DNA of 64,000 nucleotides from Bacillota bacterium (GCA_017889705.1 JAGGAB010000002.1:1-64000); one strand, 5' to 3'; positions 9,282 to 19,277 are shown, numbered from the stretch's first letter. Made by a program: numbers and translations. Notes: a model not told the origin generated them from the sequence alone.

Positions 9282-10256
9282 TTATTCAGGCATAACCGGA
9301 CGGATAGATACATCACCGGCTAATACCCGCTCAATGCCTTGCGGTGTCTCTACCAACAAAGCCCCGTCAGCATCAATGTCAACAGCCACACCGTTAAAAC
9401 TGCTCTCAAACCCACAAACCTTGACTGTTTGTCCGAGCGTAATGGATTCTTCGCGCCAAGCAGCAAGTGCCGGAGCAAAACCTGTTTTTTTGACAAGCAT
9501 ATATACACTTTCCAATTCACTTAAGATAGCGGTTAGCAGTTTGATCCGCGAGATCTGGTGACCGGAAGCAATGGACAAAGAAGCAGCAGTCGCAGCAATA
9601 TCATCGGGAAACTCATCAATATTGACGTTAATCCCCATGCCAATGACCACATAGTTAATGGCATCCATTTCGGCGCTCATTTCAGTAAGAATGCCTACAA
9701 TTTTACGGCCATTCCAGAGAATATCATTCGGCCATTTGATTCCGCAGCCTGTCCCGGTCACTTTGTTAATGGCGCGGTTTACACCAACAGCGGCCATCAA
9801 GGTGCATTTGGCAGCATCCATCGGTCCAAACGGCGGCCGCAGCACAACTGACAACCAAATCCCCTTGCCAAAAGGCGAAAACCAGCCTCGCGACAAGCGT
9901 CCCCGTCCGGTAGCTTGGGCTTCAGCCACAACAATAGTTCCTTCCGGACAACCGTTGGCCGCCAATTTCTTAGCTTCATTGTTGGTTGAATCAACCTCGC
10001 CAAAATAGTAAATTTCCTGCCCCAAAACTTCACTGGTTAAATGGGCTTTAATTTCGGCCGGCAATAATCTGTCAGTAGTCTGCCGCAGCGTATACCCAAG
10101 ACGCGAATGAGCTTCAATATCATACCCAGATTGTTTCAGGGTGCGAATATGTTTCCATACCGCCGTCCGCGACACCTGGAGAGCTTGCGAGATTTCCTCA
10201 CCCGAAATATATTGACCTGTATTTTGTTTAAGTATTTCAAGGATAGCGTTCCGCAA
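9282..10256 (-). CDS. birA: Bifunctional biotin-protein ligase / biotin repressor
   Basis: Activates biotin as biotinyl-AMP, transfers it to carrier proteins such as acetyl-CoA carboxylase, and represses biotin genes when biotin is plentiful. The 324 residues comprise an N-terminal winged helix (ISGEEISQALQVSRTAVWKH, residues 18-37), the ligase core with the biotin loop GRGRLSRGW near 118 and KWPNDILW near 180, and a C-terminal SH3-like domain. Presence of the DNA-binding domain supports a repressor role. It leads the birA-bioY operon. A candidate operator overlaps its promoter at 10281-10320. Confidence 0.96.
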   Translation of the reverse strand: MRNAILEILKQNTGQYISGEEISQALQVSRTAVWKHIRTLKQSGYDIEAHSRLGYTLRQTTDRLLPAEIKAHLTSEVLGQEIYYFGEVDSTNNEAKKLAANGCPEGTIVVAEAQATGRGRLSRGWFSPFGKGIWLSVVLRPPFGPMDAAKCTLMAAVGVNRAINKVTGTGCGIKWPNDILWNGRKIVGILTEMSAEMDAINYVVIGMGINVNIDEFPDDIAATAASLSIASGHQISRIKLLTAILSELESVYMLVKKTGFAPALAAWREESITLGQTVKVCGFESSFNGVAVDIDADGALLVETPQGIERVLAGDVSIRPVMPE

Positions 10257-10280
10257 TGTTCAATCCTCCAACACCGTATA

Positions 10281-10320
10281 TTGTTATCCTAATAATATGC
10301 CAACGGTTAACCGATGTCAA
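10281..10320 (-). promoter_or_regulatory. birA-bioY promoter with candidate BirA operator
   Basis: On the minus strand TTGACA (10315-10320) and TATTAT (10292-10297) are 17 bp apart. Half-sites TTGTTATCC (10281-10289) and GGTTAACCG (10305-10313), 15 bp apart, resemble the TTGTTAACC-N15/16-GGTTAACAA pattern of Firmicutes BirA operators. They span the -10 region and the start site. Confidence 0.6.
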
Positions 10321-10435
10321 TGCAGTCTCACTTTTCATCTCTTGCATTTACAACCCAGGCAGTAATGTGATAGCATTTCAATAAACAACTATGAGCTTCT
10401 GACAGCTTTAACTTTTTATTGTTTTGAGGTGAGTT

Positions 10436-11116
10436 ATGGAACGAATTAAAATATTAGTGGCCGATGATGAGCCTAATATAACTGAAGTTCTCCAGCTATA
10501 TCTTCAGGAAGAAGGCTTCGAGGTCTTCACCGCTGCCGACGGGCAAGCGGCTCTGGCTGTTGAAGAAAAACAACGGCCGGATTTATTACTCCTTGATGTC
10601 ATGCTCCCCAAACACTCAGGGTGGGAAATTTGCTCCAGTATTGAGCGCAAGGTTCCTGTAATCTTTTTAACTGCCAAAAGTGCCGAGGCTGACAAATTAA
10701 CGGGGTTTTCCCTGGGAGCCGACGATTATATCACTAAACCTTTCAGCCCGCGCGAAGTATTGGCCCGCGTTAAAGCTGTCCTGCGGCGAAGCGGCTTACT
10801 CACCGACAGCAGCAGCCAGTTGGAATTCCCGGAACTTCGCATTGACCTAGCCGCCCAATCAGTCTATTCCTGCGAACAGCACACCCAGTTATCCCCAAAA
10901 GAATTTGAACTGCTGGTCTTTATGGCGAGGCATGCCAAACTGGCTTTTTCCCGCGATCAGCTCTTAACCAATGTCTGGGGCTATGATTTTGACGGCGGTG
11001 ACCGCACCGTCGACGCCACCATCAAACGTCTCAGGCAAAAAATCGATAATCCTAAATATAACTATATCCATACGGTTTGGGGTGTGGGTTATAAATTTGA
11101 GGTAGCCAGCAAATGA
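10436..11116 (+). CDS. OmpR/PhoB-family response regulator
   Basis: A 226-residue two-component DNA-binding regulator. The receiver domain has the acidic pair D10-D11, phosphoacceptor D54 (LLLLDVMLP) and the conserved Lys in YITKPFSPRE. The winged-helix output domain follows (ELLVFMARH, VDATIKRLRQKI, GVGYKFE). It is preceded by GAGGTGAG and overlaps the kinase start by 4 nt (ATGA), so both are translationally coupled. It is transcribed divergently from birA. The signal and target genes cannot be read from the sequence; a PhoB is present separately at 62 kb. Confidence 0.93.
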   Translation: MERIKILVADDEPNITEVLQLYLQEEGFEVFTAADGQAALAVEEKQRPDLLLLDVMLPKHSGWEICSSIERKVPVIFLTAKSAEADKLTGFSLGADDYITKPFSPREVLARVKAVLRRSGLLTDSSSQLEFPELRIDLAAQSVYSCEQHTQLSPKEFELLVFMARHAKLAFSRDQLLTNVWGYDFDGGDRTVDATIKRLRQKIDNPKYNYIHTVWGVGYKFEVASK

Positions 11117-12522
11117 TCAAATCAATCTTTGGCAAACTGCTCTTTTCTCATTTAGCCATTATTCTTGTCAGTATGCTCACCTTAGGTATATTGATGTCCT
11201 ATCTGGTGCGCAACCATGTAGTTGAAAACAAACGCCACGACCTCTTGGCTAAAGGCAAATCAGCTGTCACCATGATAAACAACGTTCTGGCAGATGGCCG
11301 GAAACCATCTAATCGAATGTTGGTAGCTATGGGCGAAATAGCCGGCGGTGATGTTTGGATTATGGATAAAAACGGTCAGATAATTGTGGGGCAGCCACCC
11401 GCCATCTGGAAAGATAAATATTCGGAGTATTGGACTCGGGTATGGGATACAGTTGATTGGGAAAGCGGCGAGGGCACACAAAAAGTATTTAACCTGCGTC
11501 AGAGCGACCCCTCCATTGTTGTCGCTTTACCGCTTCCACCCCAAGAATCCGGTGTACCGACCGCGCTTTTTCTCCGTTCGCCGGTAACCGGCGCAACCCG
11601 CACCGCTCAGGCGCTAGAGCAATTATTACTATATGCGCTGTCAGCCAGCGCTTTCGCCGCTGCCCTTGTAGGTTTTTTCATGGCCCGCAGCCTTACGCGG
11701 CCGATTGCTAACATCAGCCAGGCAGCAGCATCCTTTAGTCAAGGCAACTATACTAGTCGGACTACTGCCACCCAGGCAGACGAAATCGGTCACCTTGGCC
11801 GTACCCTAAATAGCATGGCGGAAGAGCTAGAGCAAATTGAACAAAATCGCCGCGAATTTTTATCTGATGTTTCCCACGAGTTAAAAACACCACTGGCTTC
11901 CATTCAGGCTCTGGCCGAAGCTATCCAGGACGGGTTAGTTAAAACAGAAGAAACTCGTGACCGTTATCTAACAAACATTGTTACCGAAACCAAACGAATC
12001 GGCCGTCTTGTCGGTGATCTGCTCAATTTGTCCCAACTGGAAGCCGGCGAACTGTCACTGGTAAGAACCCCTATTGATTTACCTGCACTAATTACTGCCC
12101 ATCTGGCTAAATTCGCGCCTTTTGCTGAAGAAAAGTCGCTAGTCATTGCAACCAATATTTCCCAAAATCTTGTCAGCCCGATTGCCGACCCGGATCGCCT
12201 TGGACAAGTATTGACTAACCTTGTGAGCAATGCTATCCGTCATGCAGACCCTGAGTCTATTATCCTAATAACTGCCGAAAAACAGCACCAACACATCGCT
12301 GTCAGTATAAGTAATACCGGTCCAGGCATTCCGCCAGAACACTTACAACATATCTGGAAACGCTTTTACCGTGTTGACAAATCCCGCGCCCGCGGCGACG
12401 GCGGTACTGGTCTGGGACTAGCCATCACTAAAAAATTAGTAACTGCTATGGGCGGCTCGGTAGATGTAGTCAGCACGCCTGGAAAAATTACCACCTTCAC
12501 GTTTACTTTGCCTGTCACTTGA
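11113..12522 (+). CDS. Sensor histidine kinase
   Basis: Membrane partner of the preceding response regulator, 469 residues. One N-terminal membrane helix (about 9-30), an extracytoplasmic sensor region of about 150 residues, a second helix (about 170-192), then a HAMP linker. The dimerisation domain carries H255 in FLSDVSHELKTPLA. The ATPase domain has the N-box LTNLVSNAIRHA, DTGPG-like SNTGPGIP and GGTGLGLAI. All catalytic motifs are intact. A strong terminator follows at 12609. Confidence 0.92.
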   Translation: MIKSIFGKLLFSHLAIILVSMLTLGILMSYLVRNHVVENKRHDLLAKGKSAVTMINNVLADGRKPSNRMLVAMGEIAGGDVWIMDKNGQIIVGQPPAIWKDKYSEYWTRVWDTVDWESGEGTQKVFNLRQSDPSIVVALPLPPQESGVPTALFLRSPVTGATRTAQALEQLLLYALSASAFAAALVGFFMARSLTRPIANISQAAASFSQGNYTSRTTATQADEIGHLGRTLNSMAEELEQIEQNRREFLSDVSHELKTPLASIQALAEAIQDGLVKTEETRDRYLTNIVTETKRIGRLVGDLLNLSQLEAGELSLVRTPIDLPALITAHLAKFAPFAEEKSLVIATNISQNLVSPIADPDRLGQVLTNLVSNAIRHADPESIILITAEKQHQHIAVSISNTGPGIPPEHLQHIWKRFYRVDKSRARGDGGTGLGLAITKKLVTAMGGSVDVVSTPGKITTFTFTLPVT

Positions 12523-12608
12523 TAAATAAATTAGGCATCAGGTAAAAACAATTTACTCTGCCAGCGTTATAGCAGAGTCGCAGCTTAAGCTGCCTAGTCA
12601 AAAAGTCA

Positions 12609-12650
12609 AGCCTTCTAAGCATATCATCGACGTGCTTAGAAGGCTCTTTT
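12609..12650 (+). terminator. Terminator of the two-component operon
   Basis: A perfect 13-bp stem, AGCCTTCTAAGCA (12609-12621) with TGCTTAGAAGGCT (12633-12645), is followed by CTTTTATT. Confidence 0.85.
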
Positions 12651-12711
12651 ATTGTTCACACATTATTTCATTTTAAAATGTCGCGAGAAATTACAATAAT
12701 TAGTGGGACAA

Positions 12712-14073
12712 CTAACCTGTCCCCTTGTCCCAGTTGTCGGATAAATATACTTGCTGCTTAAAGTGGCGGCATAACAGGAACCCGGATAGGACGACCGTAA
12801 CACTTTCCGCCATTGGCACTATCAACCAAATGCCCTGAATTCCAAATAGAAGCGGCAGTGCCACAATGCCGGCTGTTATCCAAACAATCCCTTTACTCAC
12901 CGCAATGAGTACAGCCTGCTTCGGAGTGCCAATGGCCGTAAAATAACCGGCGGCAACAATATTTAGCCCGTTTACCAAGAAGGCAAACGCATACACTTTT
13001 GCACCATACACAGCAAAGGTCAGCACTTTTTCATGTCCGTCATTCAAAAATAACGCAATAACTTCGTTACTAAACACAAAAATCGCGATAAAAAATCCCA
13101 GACCAATCACAAAAGTTGCAGCCAAAAGCAGGTTTAACGCCTTTCTTACCCGTTCCAGCTGGCAGCTGCCATAATTGTAGCTAATGATCGCTCCCACTCC
13201 GTCTGACAGACCAAGCAATACGTTGTTGCCAATAAACGCTAAGTAACTTATGACCGTAAAAGCCGCCACCCCCATTTCACCCACATAGCGCATCAGTGTA
13301 ATATTAAATAAAAAAGTGGTAATCCCTGTTCCCATCTCGCTCAAACCTTCTGAGGAACCGCTGTAGAGAATATGGCGGGCTGCACCTGTATCAAAACTGC
13401 CGGCAAAAGGTTTTAACACTGCTTTTTGTCTAAAAAACGGCAGACTTGCCATAACAAAAGCAATTGTGTAACCACCTCCGGTTGCCAATGCCGCTCCTTT
13501 AATACCCATTGACAGCTTGACAAGCAATAGCCAATTCAGCAGTATATGACTGCTGACAGCAACAACCAGCGCCAACATGGCATAAACAGGCATTGCCATT
13601 GTCTTCAAAACATAATCCAACACCATCATCAGCGTCAGGCAAGGTAGAAATAACCCTAAATAACGGATATAGGTCGCAACCTGCGGCATTAAATGGTCAT
13701 TAGCTCCCAAAAAATACGCAGTCTGAATCGGAAAAATCACCGCAGCTGCGGTAAACAGGAGTGATACTCCACCGGCAACCAGCAGCGCTGTTGTAAAAGC
13801 TACTTTGGCTTCAAGAGCATTCCCTGCCCCCAGTTTCCTGCCAATCAGACTTTGTGCCCCAATGCCAATAACCACACTAAACGCAAACAAAAAGCTGCTG
13901 AAAGGCATTGCAATATTAACACAAGCCAATGCATCAGTCCCTATATAACGGCCTACAAATAATCCGTCCACAATGGTATTCAAGCCTAGAAACAGCATAG
14001 CGGCAACAGTAGGAATACTATACTGCAAAAATAAACGGCCGATACTCTCGGTCCCCAAAATATTTCCTCTCAT
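12712..14073 (-). CDS. MATE-family multidrug/cation exporter
   Basis: A 453-residue inner-membrane antiporter with about twelve hydrophobic helices in two related halves, as expected for MATE (NorM/MepA-like) proteins that expel organic cations using Na+ or H+ gradients. It starts MRGNILGTESIGRLFLQYS; VDGLFVGRYIG and GAQSLIGRKLGAGN are typical first-half signatures, with SDGVGAIISYNYG in the second half. The ATG at 14073 follows GGGTGAG. It is driven by a MerR-type promoter that begins inside the stop of the upstream merR gene. Confidence 0.92.
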   Translation of the reverse strand: MRGNILGTESIGRLFLQYSIPTVAAMLFLGLNTIVDGLFVGRYIGTDALACVNIAMPFSSFLFAFSVVIGIGAQSLIGRKLGAGNALEAKVAFTTALLVAGGVSLLFTAAAVIFPIQTAYFLGANDHLMPQVATYIRYLGLFLPCLTLMMVLDYVLKTMAMPVYAMLALVVAVSSHILLNWLLLVKLSMGIKGAALATGGGYTIAFVMASLPFFRQKAVLKPFAGSFDTGAARHILYSGSSEGLSEMGTGITTFLFNITLMRYVGEMGVAAFTVISYLAFIGNNVLLGLSDGVGAIISYNYGSCQLERVRKALNLLLAATFVIGLGFFIAIFVFSNEVIALFLNDGHEKVLTFAVYGAKVYAFAFLVNGLNIVAAGYFTAIGTPKQAVLIAVSKGIVWITAGIVALPLLFGIQGIWLIVPMAESVTVVLSGFLLCRHFKQQVYLSDNWDKGTG

Positions 14074-14092
14074 ATATCTCACCCTATACAAA

Positions 14093-14123
14093 AGAATAAA
14101 CCTTGGAGTAACTCCAAGGTCAA
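14093..14123 (-). promoter_or_regulatory. MerR-type promoter with 19-bp spacer and palindrome
   Basis: On the minus strand TTGACC (14118-14123) and TATTCT (14093-14098) are 19 bp apart. The perfect palindrome CCTTGGAGT-A-ACTCCAAGG (14101-14119) fills the spacer. An over-long spacer with a centred dyad is the hallmark of promoters remodelled by MerR activators. The -35 overlaps the merR TGA stop. Confidence 0.8.
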
Positions 14124-14926
14124 GCAGAATCTAAAACAATCCAAATCTCGTAATAATCGCGACCATCTTTATGGTTACTTGCCAGGTATCTCCCGATTAA
14201 CGGTCCCTCAACTTGCCGGCCCTGAGCCTCTAGCCACGCCAGCGCTTTTATTAGAATCTCATTTCCCTGGCTGGAATAATCGGTACCTAACACGGTATAC
14301 AGACATTCTTTTGCCGGCAAAGCAGTAAACTCCTGCCGCTCAGATAAATCTAGACTCCTCAGGATCTCATCATCAAAACTGATACCAATCTGGGCAGTAG
14401 CAAAACTTTGCGTAGTAAACAAGTCATCCGGCGGCAGCAGCAAGGTGTAGCGAATATTATGTAGCCAACTCCGATCAGGCTTTTTATATAGGCGAATAAT
14501 CTCAATCAGATCTTGCTGGGCGCCCCAGAAATTATATTGAAAAGAGGGGGCCGGCACAAGCGAAAATTTGCCAAGCTGTTGTTCACATAGTTCATACTGA
14601 GCAATACTTTGCCCGAGCAAACGCTTCTGCCTAACCAAAGCTTCAATTCGCTCGGTAACAAGCCTGTCATTTTCCAGTAATACCTGTTTTATATCTCCAA
14701 GGCCCATCGTGTTTATCATTGGCCGAATATCCTTAACAGTTACCTCTAGGCTGCGGAACAGCAAAATATCCATCAGAGTCACAAGGTCATCATAGGAGTA
14801 ATACCGATACCCATTATCACAATGCCGGTCAGATGAAAGAAGGCCGGCCCTCTCATAATACCGCAGCGTATCTGTTGATATGTCGAAGAGTTTTGCCATT
14901 TCACCAATTGTCCACTTTTGGTTCAT
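14120..14926 (-). CDS. MerR-family regulator with GyrI-like effector domain
   Basis: A 268-residue activator. The N-terminal winged helix (WTIGEMAKLFDISTDTLRYY, residues 5-24) is followed by the two-helix MerR region, a coiled coil (about 80-125), and a C-terminal GyrI/BmrR-like drug-binding domain ending DYYEIWIVLD. Such proteins bind lipophilic cationic drugs and untwist promoters with 19-bp spacers (family knowledge). Exactly such a promoter drives the downstream MATE exporter, so this is very likely its local drug-responsive activator. Confidence 0.9.
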   Translation of the reverse strand: MNQKWTIGEMAKLFDISTDTLRYYERAGLLSSDRHCDNGYRYYSYDDLVTLMDILLFRSLEVTVKDIRPMINTMGLGDIKQVLLENDRLVTERIEALVRQKRLLGQSIAQYELCEQQLGKFSLVPAPSFQYNFWGAQQDLIEIIRLYKKPDRSWLHNIRYTLLLPPDDLFTTQSFATAQIGISFDDEILRSLDLSERQEFTALPAKECLYTVLGTDYSSQGNEILIKALAWLEAQGRQVEGPLIGRYLASNHKDGRDYYEIWIVLDSA

Positions 14927-14985
14927 ACACGCTTACCTGCCTAATTCGCTTGCTTCCTCACCGCGCCAAAACCTTACCGAGCAAA

Positions 14986-16062
14986 CTACAGTGACCCAGC
15001 CTGACAATGTTTAGCAACAAACCCATTGAGTAAGCTGTAGATATGTTCAGCCAGCGCAATTGGCAGTGCCCCGGTTCCGCAACTAGGCGTCCAAATTATG
15101 TTTTGCGACAAACGCTTGCTGTCAATCCCGCGTTCAGTCAACCGTGCACATTGCTCGTCAAAAATCTTAAGCAATGATTCCGATGTTTCCTGCCAGGCTT
15201 CGTCAGAGGTGGGCACAAGCCCCCAGGCCATTTTGCCGCCTTTTCCCAGAAAATCCGCCAGCCTATCAGCCTGCAGTGCCATTCCCGTAAAATAATGATA
15301 CGCGTCAAAACTGATTACATCCAGCGGCAAGGCAAATAAAATTGACCAGTCAATGCCGGCACAGGCATGTACCCCAACCTTGACATTTTCCTCATGCAAT
15401 GCTTCCAGCATGACAGACAGGGCTTCTGACGCCATTTCTTTCGTTAAGGTAATATGGGTAGACGCACCTATAAGGAATAGCGCCGGGTCATCAATAAAAA
15501 TCAGCACCGGCAAATTCAGGCTTTTCAGGCGTCTTGCCTCAAGCACAGCCTCGGCAGTTAAGCATTTTACCAGCATATCCCGCAGTGCTTCGTCATAAAA
15601 ACAAGCCTTGCCCTGTTCGTCTTTTATTTGCAGACCCACAGTAAGCGGACCGCTGACATGCCCTTTCACGCCTTCGGCCTGCAGAAAATAGCTGTCAAAG
15701 CTATTCAAAAAAGCTTCCATGCCGGCAAACGCTTCCCCAGTCAGAGCAAATAGCTGCTCTGCCGCAGCATCACCCTGGCAAAAAGCAAAGTATTGTTCGT
15801 AAAAGGCAACGGCTTTTTCCGCCCAGCCGGGTTCTGTACGACAAAATACCGGATCTCTTAGCGGCTGAACGCTTAGCACGCCCAGTTTAAGTAGTGGCTG
15901 AACATACTGCACAACAAACCCCTGCTCTGGTACTTTAGCAGGCAGTTGCGGCCAGTGCGGCCAATAGGGCATAGACTTGGCAATAAGTTTGATTGCCGTC
16001 AATTCATCCTGGTATGGCAAACTTCCCAGCCCGGTAACCCGTCCTGGTTTAATCCACTCCAT
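14986..16062 (-). CDS. MetE/UroD-like zinc-dependent methyltransferase
   Basis: A 358-residue soluble TIM-barrel protein resembling the C-terminal catalytic half of cobalamin-independent methionine synthase. HACAG near residue 250 and SCGTG near 330 could supply the zinc-binding His/Cys/Cys that activate a thiol. The N-terminus has GSLPYQDELTAIKL, like GSxP motifs of the family. The N-terminal half of true MetE is absent, so it probably uses a different methyl donor or acceptor; stand-alone homologues take part in methyl transfer to corrinoid or thiol substrates. It begins 18 bp after the yibE-like gene and may share its transcript. Confidence 0.7.
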   Translation of the reverse strand: MEWIKPGRVTGLGSLPYQDELTAIKLIAKSMPYWPHWPQLPAKVPEQGFVVQYVQPLLKLGVLSVQPLRDPVFCRTEPGWAEKAVAFYEQYFAFCQGDAAAEQLFALTGEAFAGMEAFLNSFDSYFLQAEGVKGHVSGPLTVGLQIKDEQGKACFYDEALRDMLVKCLTAEAVLEARRLKSLNLPVLIFIDDPALFLIGASTHITLTKEMASEALSVMLEALHEENVKVGVHACAGIDWSILFALPLDVISFDAYHYFTGMALQADRLADFLGKGGKMAWGLVPTSDEAWQETSESLLKIFDEQCARLTERGIDSKRLSQNIIWTPSCGTGALPIALAEHIYSLLNGFVAKHCQAGSL

Positions 16063-16080
16063 AGTTTCCCCTCCTGCTTA

Positions 16081-17181
16081 CTACTTTCTATTTAACAGTG
16101 TGGCTGTAATAATGGCAGTGAGCGGTATTGCGCAAATAAGGCCAATACTGCCGGTAAGCGCCCGGGCAACTTCGGTTACAATCATATTGAGGTTTAATAT
16201 TTTTACCATCGACGCATTTTTTTGCGAAGCAATCAGCAGCATCAGCGGCAAGGAACTACCGGCATAAGCTAATATCAAAGTGTTAGACATGGTACCCATG
16301 ATATCCCGTCCCACATTCATACCAGCCCGCACCAGTTCTTTAAAACCGATAGATGGTTGAACACATTTTATTTCATACACGGCCGACGCAATAGAAATGG
16401 TAACATCCATAACAGCTCCTAACGCACCAAAAACCATGCCGGCAAATAACACGCCCTGAAAATCAATGTGTGATAAGGACACGGCTTTTAAAAGCATTGC
16501 TTCTTCCGAATCCAAACCGGTCAAATGCATGAGATGGATAGACACGATTGACAATATGCCGGCAACTATCACACCACCGACAGTACCCAGCACAGCAGCC
16601 AGTGTCTTTTTCGAAAACCCGCTTACCATCACCTGAGTAACAACGGCAATAACAGTGGCCACCAGTAAGGTTAACAGCATCAGACTATTTTGATTGCTTA
16701 TAACCTGATCGATAAAGAACTTAAAGATAAGTAGCATGGAGAAAGCAATAACCACTACCGACTTGGCTCCAATAAAACCGCCAAATACCACCAAAGACAG
16801 TACAAATAAGCCTGCCAGCAGATACACATAATCAATGCGGTCAAAATCACTGACATGATATCCTGTCTTCCCCATATTGTGGGTTACGGCGACAATAATT
16901 TTATCACCGGGCTTAACTTTGATTTCATAGGGCGAACGTTCTGACACAAAGTTAAAGGTATCTACTACTTTGCCGGTCTCCGGCCCGCTGGTCAACTGGA
17001 TAGTGACCAACTCGCCCTTGCCCATTTGATACTCTTTCTGCATAGATGGATCAAGCTGGCCAACCTGTACCACAACACCTTTTTCATACTCTACCGGCGG
17101 CGCAGCCGGCGCTGCCGGTGCGGCCTGTACGTTATTGATATATAACAGCAGGATAAAAATTAATGCAAGTAGTTTCTTCAA
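16081..17181 (-). CDS. YibE/F-family membrane protein
   Basis: About 366 residues from the TTG at 17181, which has GGGAGG 6 nt upstream. There is an N-terminal signal/anchor (LLALIFILLLYINNVQA), an external beta-rich region of about 100 residues, then about seven membrane helices with the family signature GALGAVMDVTISIASAVYEI and GMNVGRDIMGTMSNTLILAY. YibE/F proteins are conserved in Firmicutes but have no established function; a transport role is often guessed. It is separated from ftsH by a strong terminator, so it must have its own promoter or rely on read-through. Confidence 0.85.
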   Translation of the reverse strand: MKKLLALIFILLLYINNVQAAPAAPAAPPVEYEKGVVVQVGQLDPSMQKEYQMGKGELVTIQLTSGPETGKVVDTFNFVSERSPYEIKVKPGDKIIVAVTHNMGKTGYHVSDFDRIDYVYLLAGLFVLSLVVFGGFIGAKSVVVIAFSMLLIFKFFIDQVISNQNSLMLLTLLVATVIAVVTQVMVSGFSKKTLAAVLGTVGGVIVAGILSIVSIHLMHLTGLDSEEAMLLKAVSLSHIDFQGVLFAGMVFGALGAVMDVTISIASAVYEIKCVQPSIGFKELVRAGMNVGRDIMGTMSNTLILAYAGSSLPLMLLIASQKNASMVKILNLNMIVTEVARALTGSIGLICAIPLTAIITATLLNRK

Positions 17182-17213
17182 AATAACCCTCCCTAGTAAC
17201 ATTTCTAGAAAAC

Positions 17214-17248
17214 CAACTAAAAACAGCAGGGATATATCCCTGCTGTTT
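17214..17248 (-). terminator. Terminator between ftsH and the yibE-like gene
   Basis: Arms AAACAGCAGGGA (17221-17232) and TCCCTGCTGTTT (17237-17248) form a perfect 12-bp stem with a 4-nt loop; TTTTTAG follows on the minus strand. Confidence 0.85.
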
Positions 17249-17255
17249 TGCGCAA

Positions 17256-19184
17256 TCAATAGCGTGATTCAGCCAAACCGAAACTATAAACAACTTTTGG
17301 CCCAGCTTCAGGATTATCATCAGGTTGAGCCGTAACCGGCGGTATATCAGCAGGCGGCGGATTATCATCACTATTTGATTCTTTTTCAGTTATTTTGCCT
17401 TGGTTTAACAGCTGCGCTAATTCTTCGCCTTCAAGGGTTTCGCGTTCCAGGAGCGCTGCGGCAACCAAATGCAGTTTATCAATATTTTCTTTAAGCATTT
17501 CTTCGGTTTTAGCATAAGCAGCTTCGATCAGACGGCGAACTTCCTTGTCAATCGAGTAGGCAACCTCTTCGCTGTAGTTGCGGTCACGGGAAATATCTCT
17601 TCCCAGGAAAACCTGTTGTTCCTGGCGACGTCCAAAGGTAATTGGGCCTAATACTTCACTCATGCCATATTCGGTAATCATCTTACGGGTCAAATCAGTG
17701 GCCCGCTCCAGATCATTCTGCGCACCGGTACTGATTTCATCAAGTACCAAGGCTTCAGCAACACGCCCGCCAAGAAGCGTATTCAGTTGTTCAAGGAGCT
17801 CAGTCCTGGTAGCATAGTAACGGTCTTCCTTCGGCAGCATCAGCGTATAACCGCCTGCCCGCCCCCGCGGAATAATCGAAACTTTATGCACCGGATCAGT
17901 ATGGGTAAGCATCATGCCGACAAGCGCATGACCGGCTTCATGATAAGCCGTAAGCTTTTTCTCTTTGTCACTAATAACTTTGGATTTGCGCTCAGGTCCG
18001 GCAACTACCCGTTCTACGGCTTCTTCCATTTCCGGCATTTCAATGCGCCGTTTGCTGCGTCTGGCAGCTAAGAGTGCCGCTTCATTAACCAGATTGCTTA
18101 AGTCTGCACCCGTAAAGCCTGGGGTGCGTCTTGCCAGAACATCCAAATCCACTTTTTCGCCAACAGGCTTACCTTTGGTATGGACTTTAAGTATTTCCAG
18201 ACGACCTTTAACATCAGGTCTGTCAACCACAATCTGACGGTCAAACCGGCCTGGTCTGAGGAGTGCAGGATCCAGAATATCTGGCCGGTTGGTCGCGGCA
18301 ATAATGATAATTCCTTCATTAACACCAAAACCATCCATCTCAACAAGCAATTGGTTTAATGTCTGTTCGCGTTCATCATGGCCACCGCCAAGGCCTGCGC
18401 CCCGCTGACGGCCGACAGCATCAATTTCATCAATAAACACGATGCAGGGAGCACTTTTTTTGGCTTGCTCAAACAAGTCACGTACCCTGGATGCACCAAC
18501 ACCGACGAACATTTCCACAAAATCGGAACCACTGATGCTAAAGAAAGGTACACCGGCTTCTCCGGCTACCGCACGGGCCAGCAAGGTTTTACCTGTGCCA
18601 GGTGGCCCAAACAAAAGTACGCCTTTGGGGATACGTGCGCCAAGATCATTAAATTTTTTGGGATGCTTCAGGAATTCAACAACTTCCTCTAAATCCTGTT
18701 TGGCTTCATCTGCTCCGGCCACATCGTTAAATGTAACCTTGGTCTTATCTTCGCCATGGAGTTTGGCCCGGGATTTACCAAAAGACATAACCCGGTTGCC
18801 GCCCCCTTGGGTTTGCTGCATGATAAAAAACCATACGCCAATTAACAATAGAATTGGCAAAATCGAAGAAAAGATTGTCGTCCACCAGGGTGGCTGCGGC
18901 GGCTGTTCCGCCTTGATGTCAACGCCTTTTTCCCTAAGCTGATTAATTAGCGTTGGATCATCTGGGGTAATTGTAGAAAATTCCTGACCATCCTTAAGTT
19001 TGCCACGAATGGTATTTTCCACAATGGTTACCCTATCCACTTTTTGTTCTTCAACCTGCTTCAGGAACTGAGTATAACTAACTTCCTGTTTAGGCGTCGT
19101 CCTTGACGAATAATAGTCAATTATCGATATCGCAATGATGATAATCAACAAATAGAAACTAACATTTCGAAAAAACTTGTTCAA
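17256..19184 (-). CDS. ftsH: ATP-dependent zinc metalloprotease FtsH
   Basis: Membrane-anchored AAA+ protease that degrades misfolded membrane proteins and regulators. From the TTG at 19184, with GGAGG 8 nt upstream, it has 642 residues: helix 1 (residues about 8-26), extracytoplasmic domain, helix 2 (about 103-122), AAA domain with Walker A GPPGTGKT and Walker [10 protein letters not shown], the second region of homology [19 protein letters not shown], and the protease domain with zinc motif HEAGH. It is last in the tilS-hpt-ftsH order known from Bacillus but has its own near-consensus promoter at 19249-19277. Confidence 0.98.
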   Translation of the reverse strand: MNKFFRNVSFYLLIIIIAISIIDYYSSRTTPKQEVSYTQFLKQVEEQKVDRVTIVENTIRGKLKDGQEFSTITPDDPTLINQLREKGVDIKAEQPPQPPWWTTIFSSILPILLLIGVWFFIMQQTQGGGNRVMSFGKSRAKLHGEDKTKVTFNDVAGADEAKQDLEEVVEFLKHPKKFNDLGARIPKGVLLFGPPGTGKTLLARAVAGEAGVPFFSISGSDFVEMFVGVGASRVRDLFEQAKKSAPCIVFIDEIDAVGRQRGAGLGGGHDEREQTLNQLLVEMDGFGVNEGIIIIAATNRPDILDPALLRPGRFDRQIVVDRPDVKGRLEILKVHTKGKPVGEKVDLDVLARRTPGFTGADLSNLVNEAALLAARRSKRRIEMPEMEEAVERVVAGPERKSKVISDKEKKLTAYHEAGHALVGMMLTHTDPVHKVSIIPRGRAGGYTLMLPKEDRYYATRTELLEQLNTLLGGRVAEALVLDEISTGAQNDLERATDLTRKMITEYGMSEVLGPITFGRRQEQQVFLGRDISRDRNYSEEVAYSIDKEVRRLIEAAYAKTEEMLKENIDKLHLVAAALLERETLEGEELAQLLNQGKITEKESNSDDNPPPADIPPVTAQPDDNPEAGPKVVYSFGLAESRY

Positions 19185-19248
19185 CAAGTAGCCCTCCTCT
19201 CGCTGGAGCACAACAACGGCATTAGATACATGTTATTCATATCGCATA

Positions 19249-19277
19249 ATTATAGCATACTAAAGAAAAATTGACAA
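19249..19277 (-). promoter_or_regulatory. ftsH promoter
   Basis: On the minus strand TTGTCA (19272-19277) and TATAAT (19249-19254) are separated by 17 bp, about 65 bp before the start codon. Confidence 0.8.
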
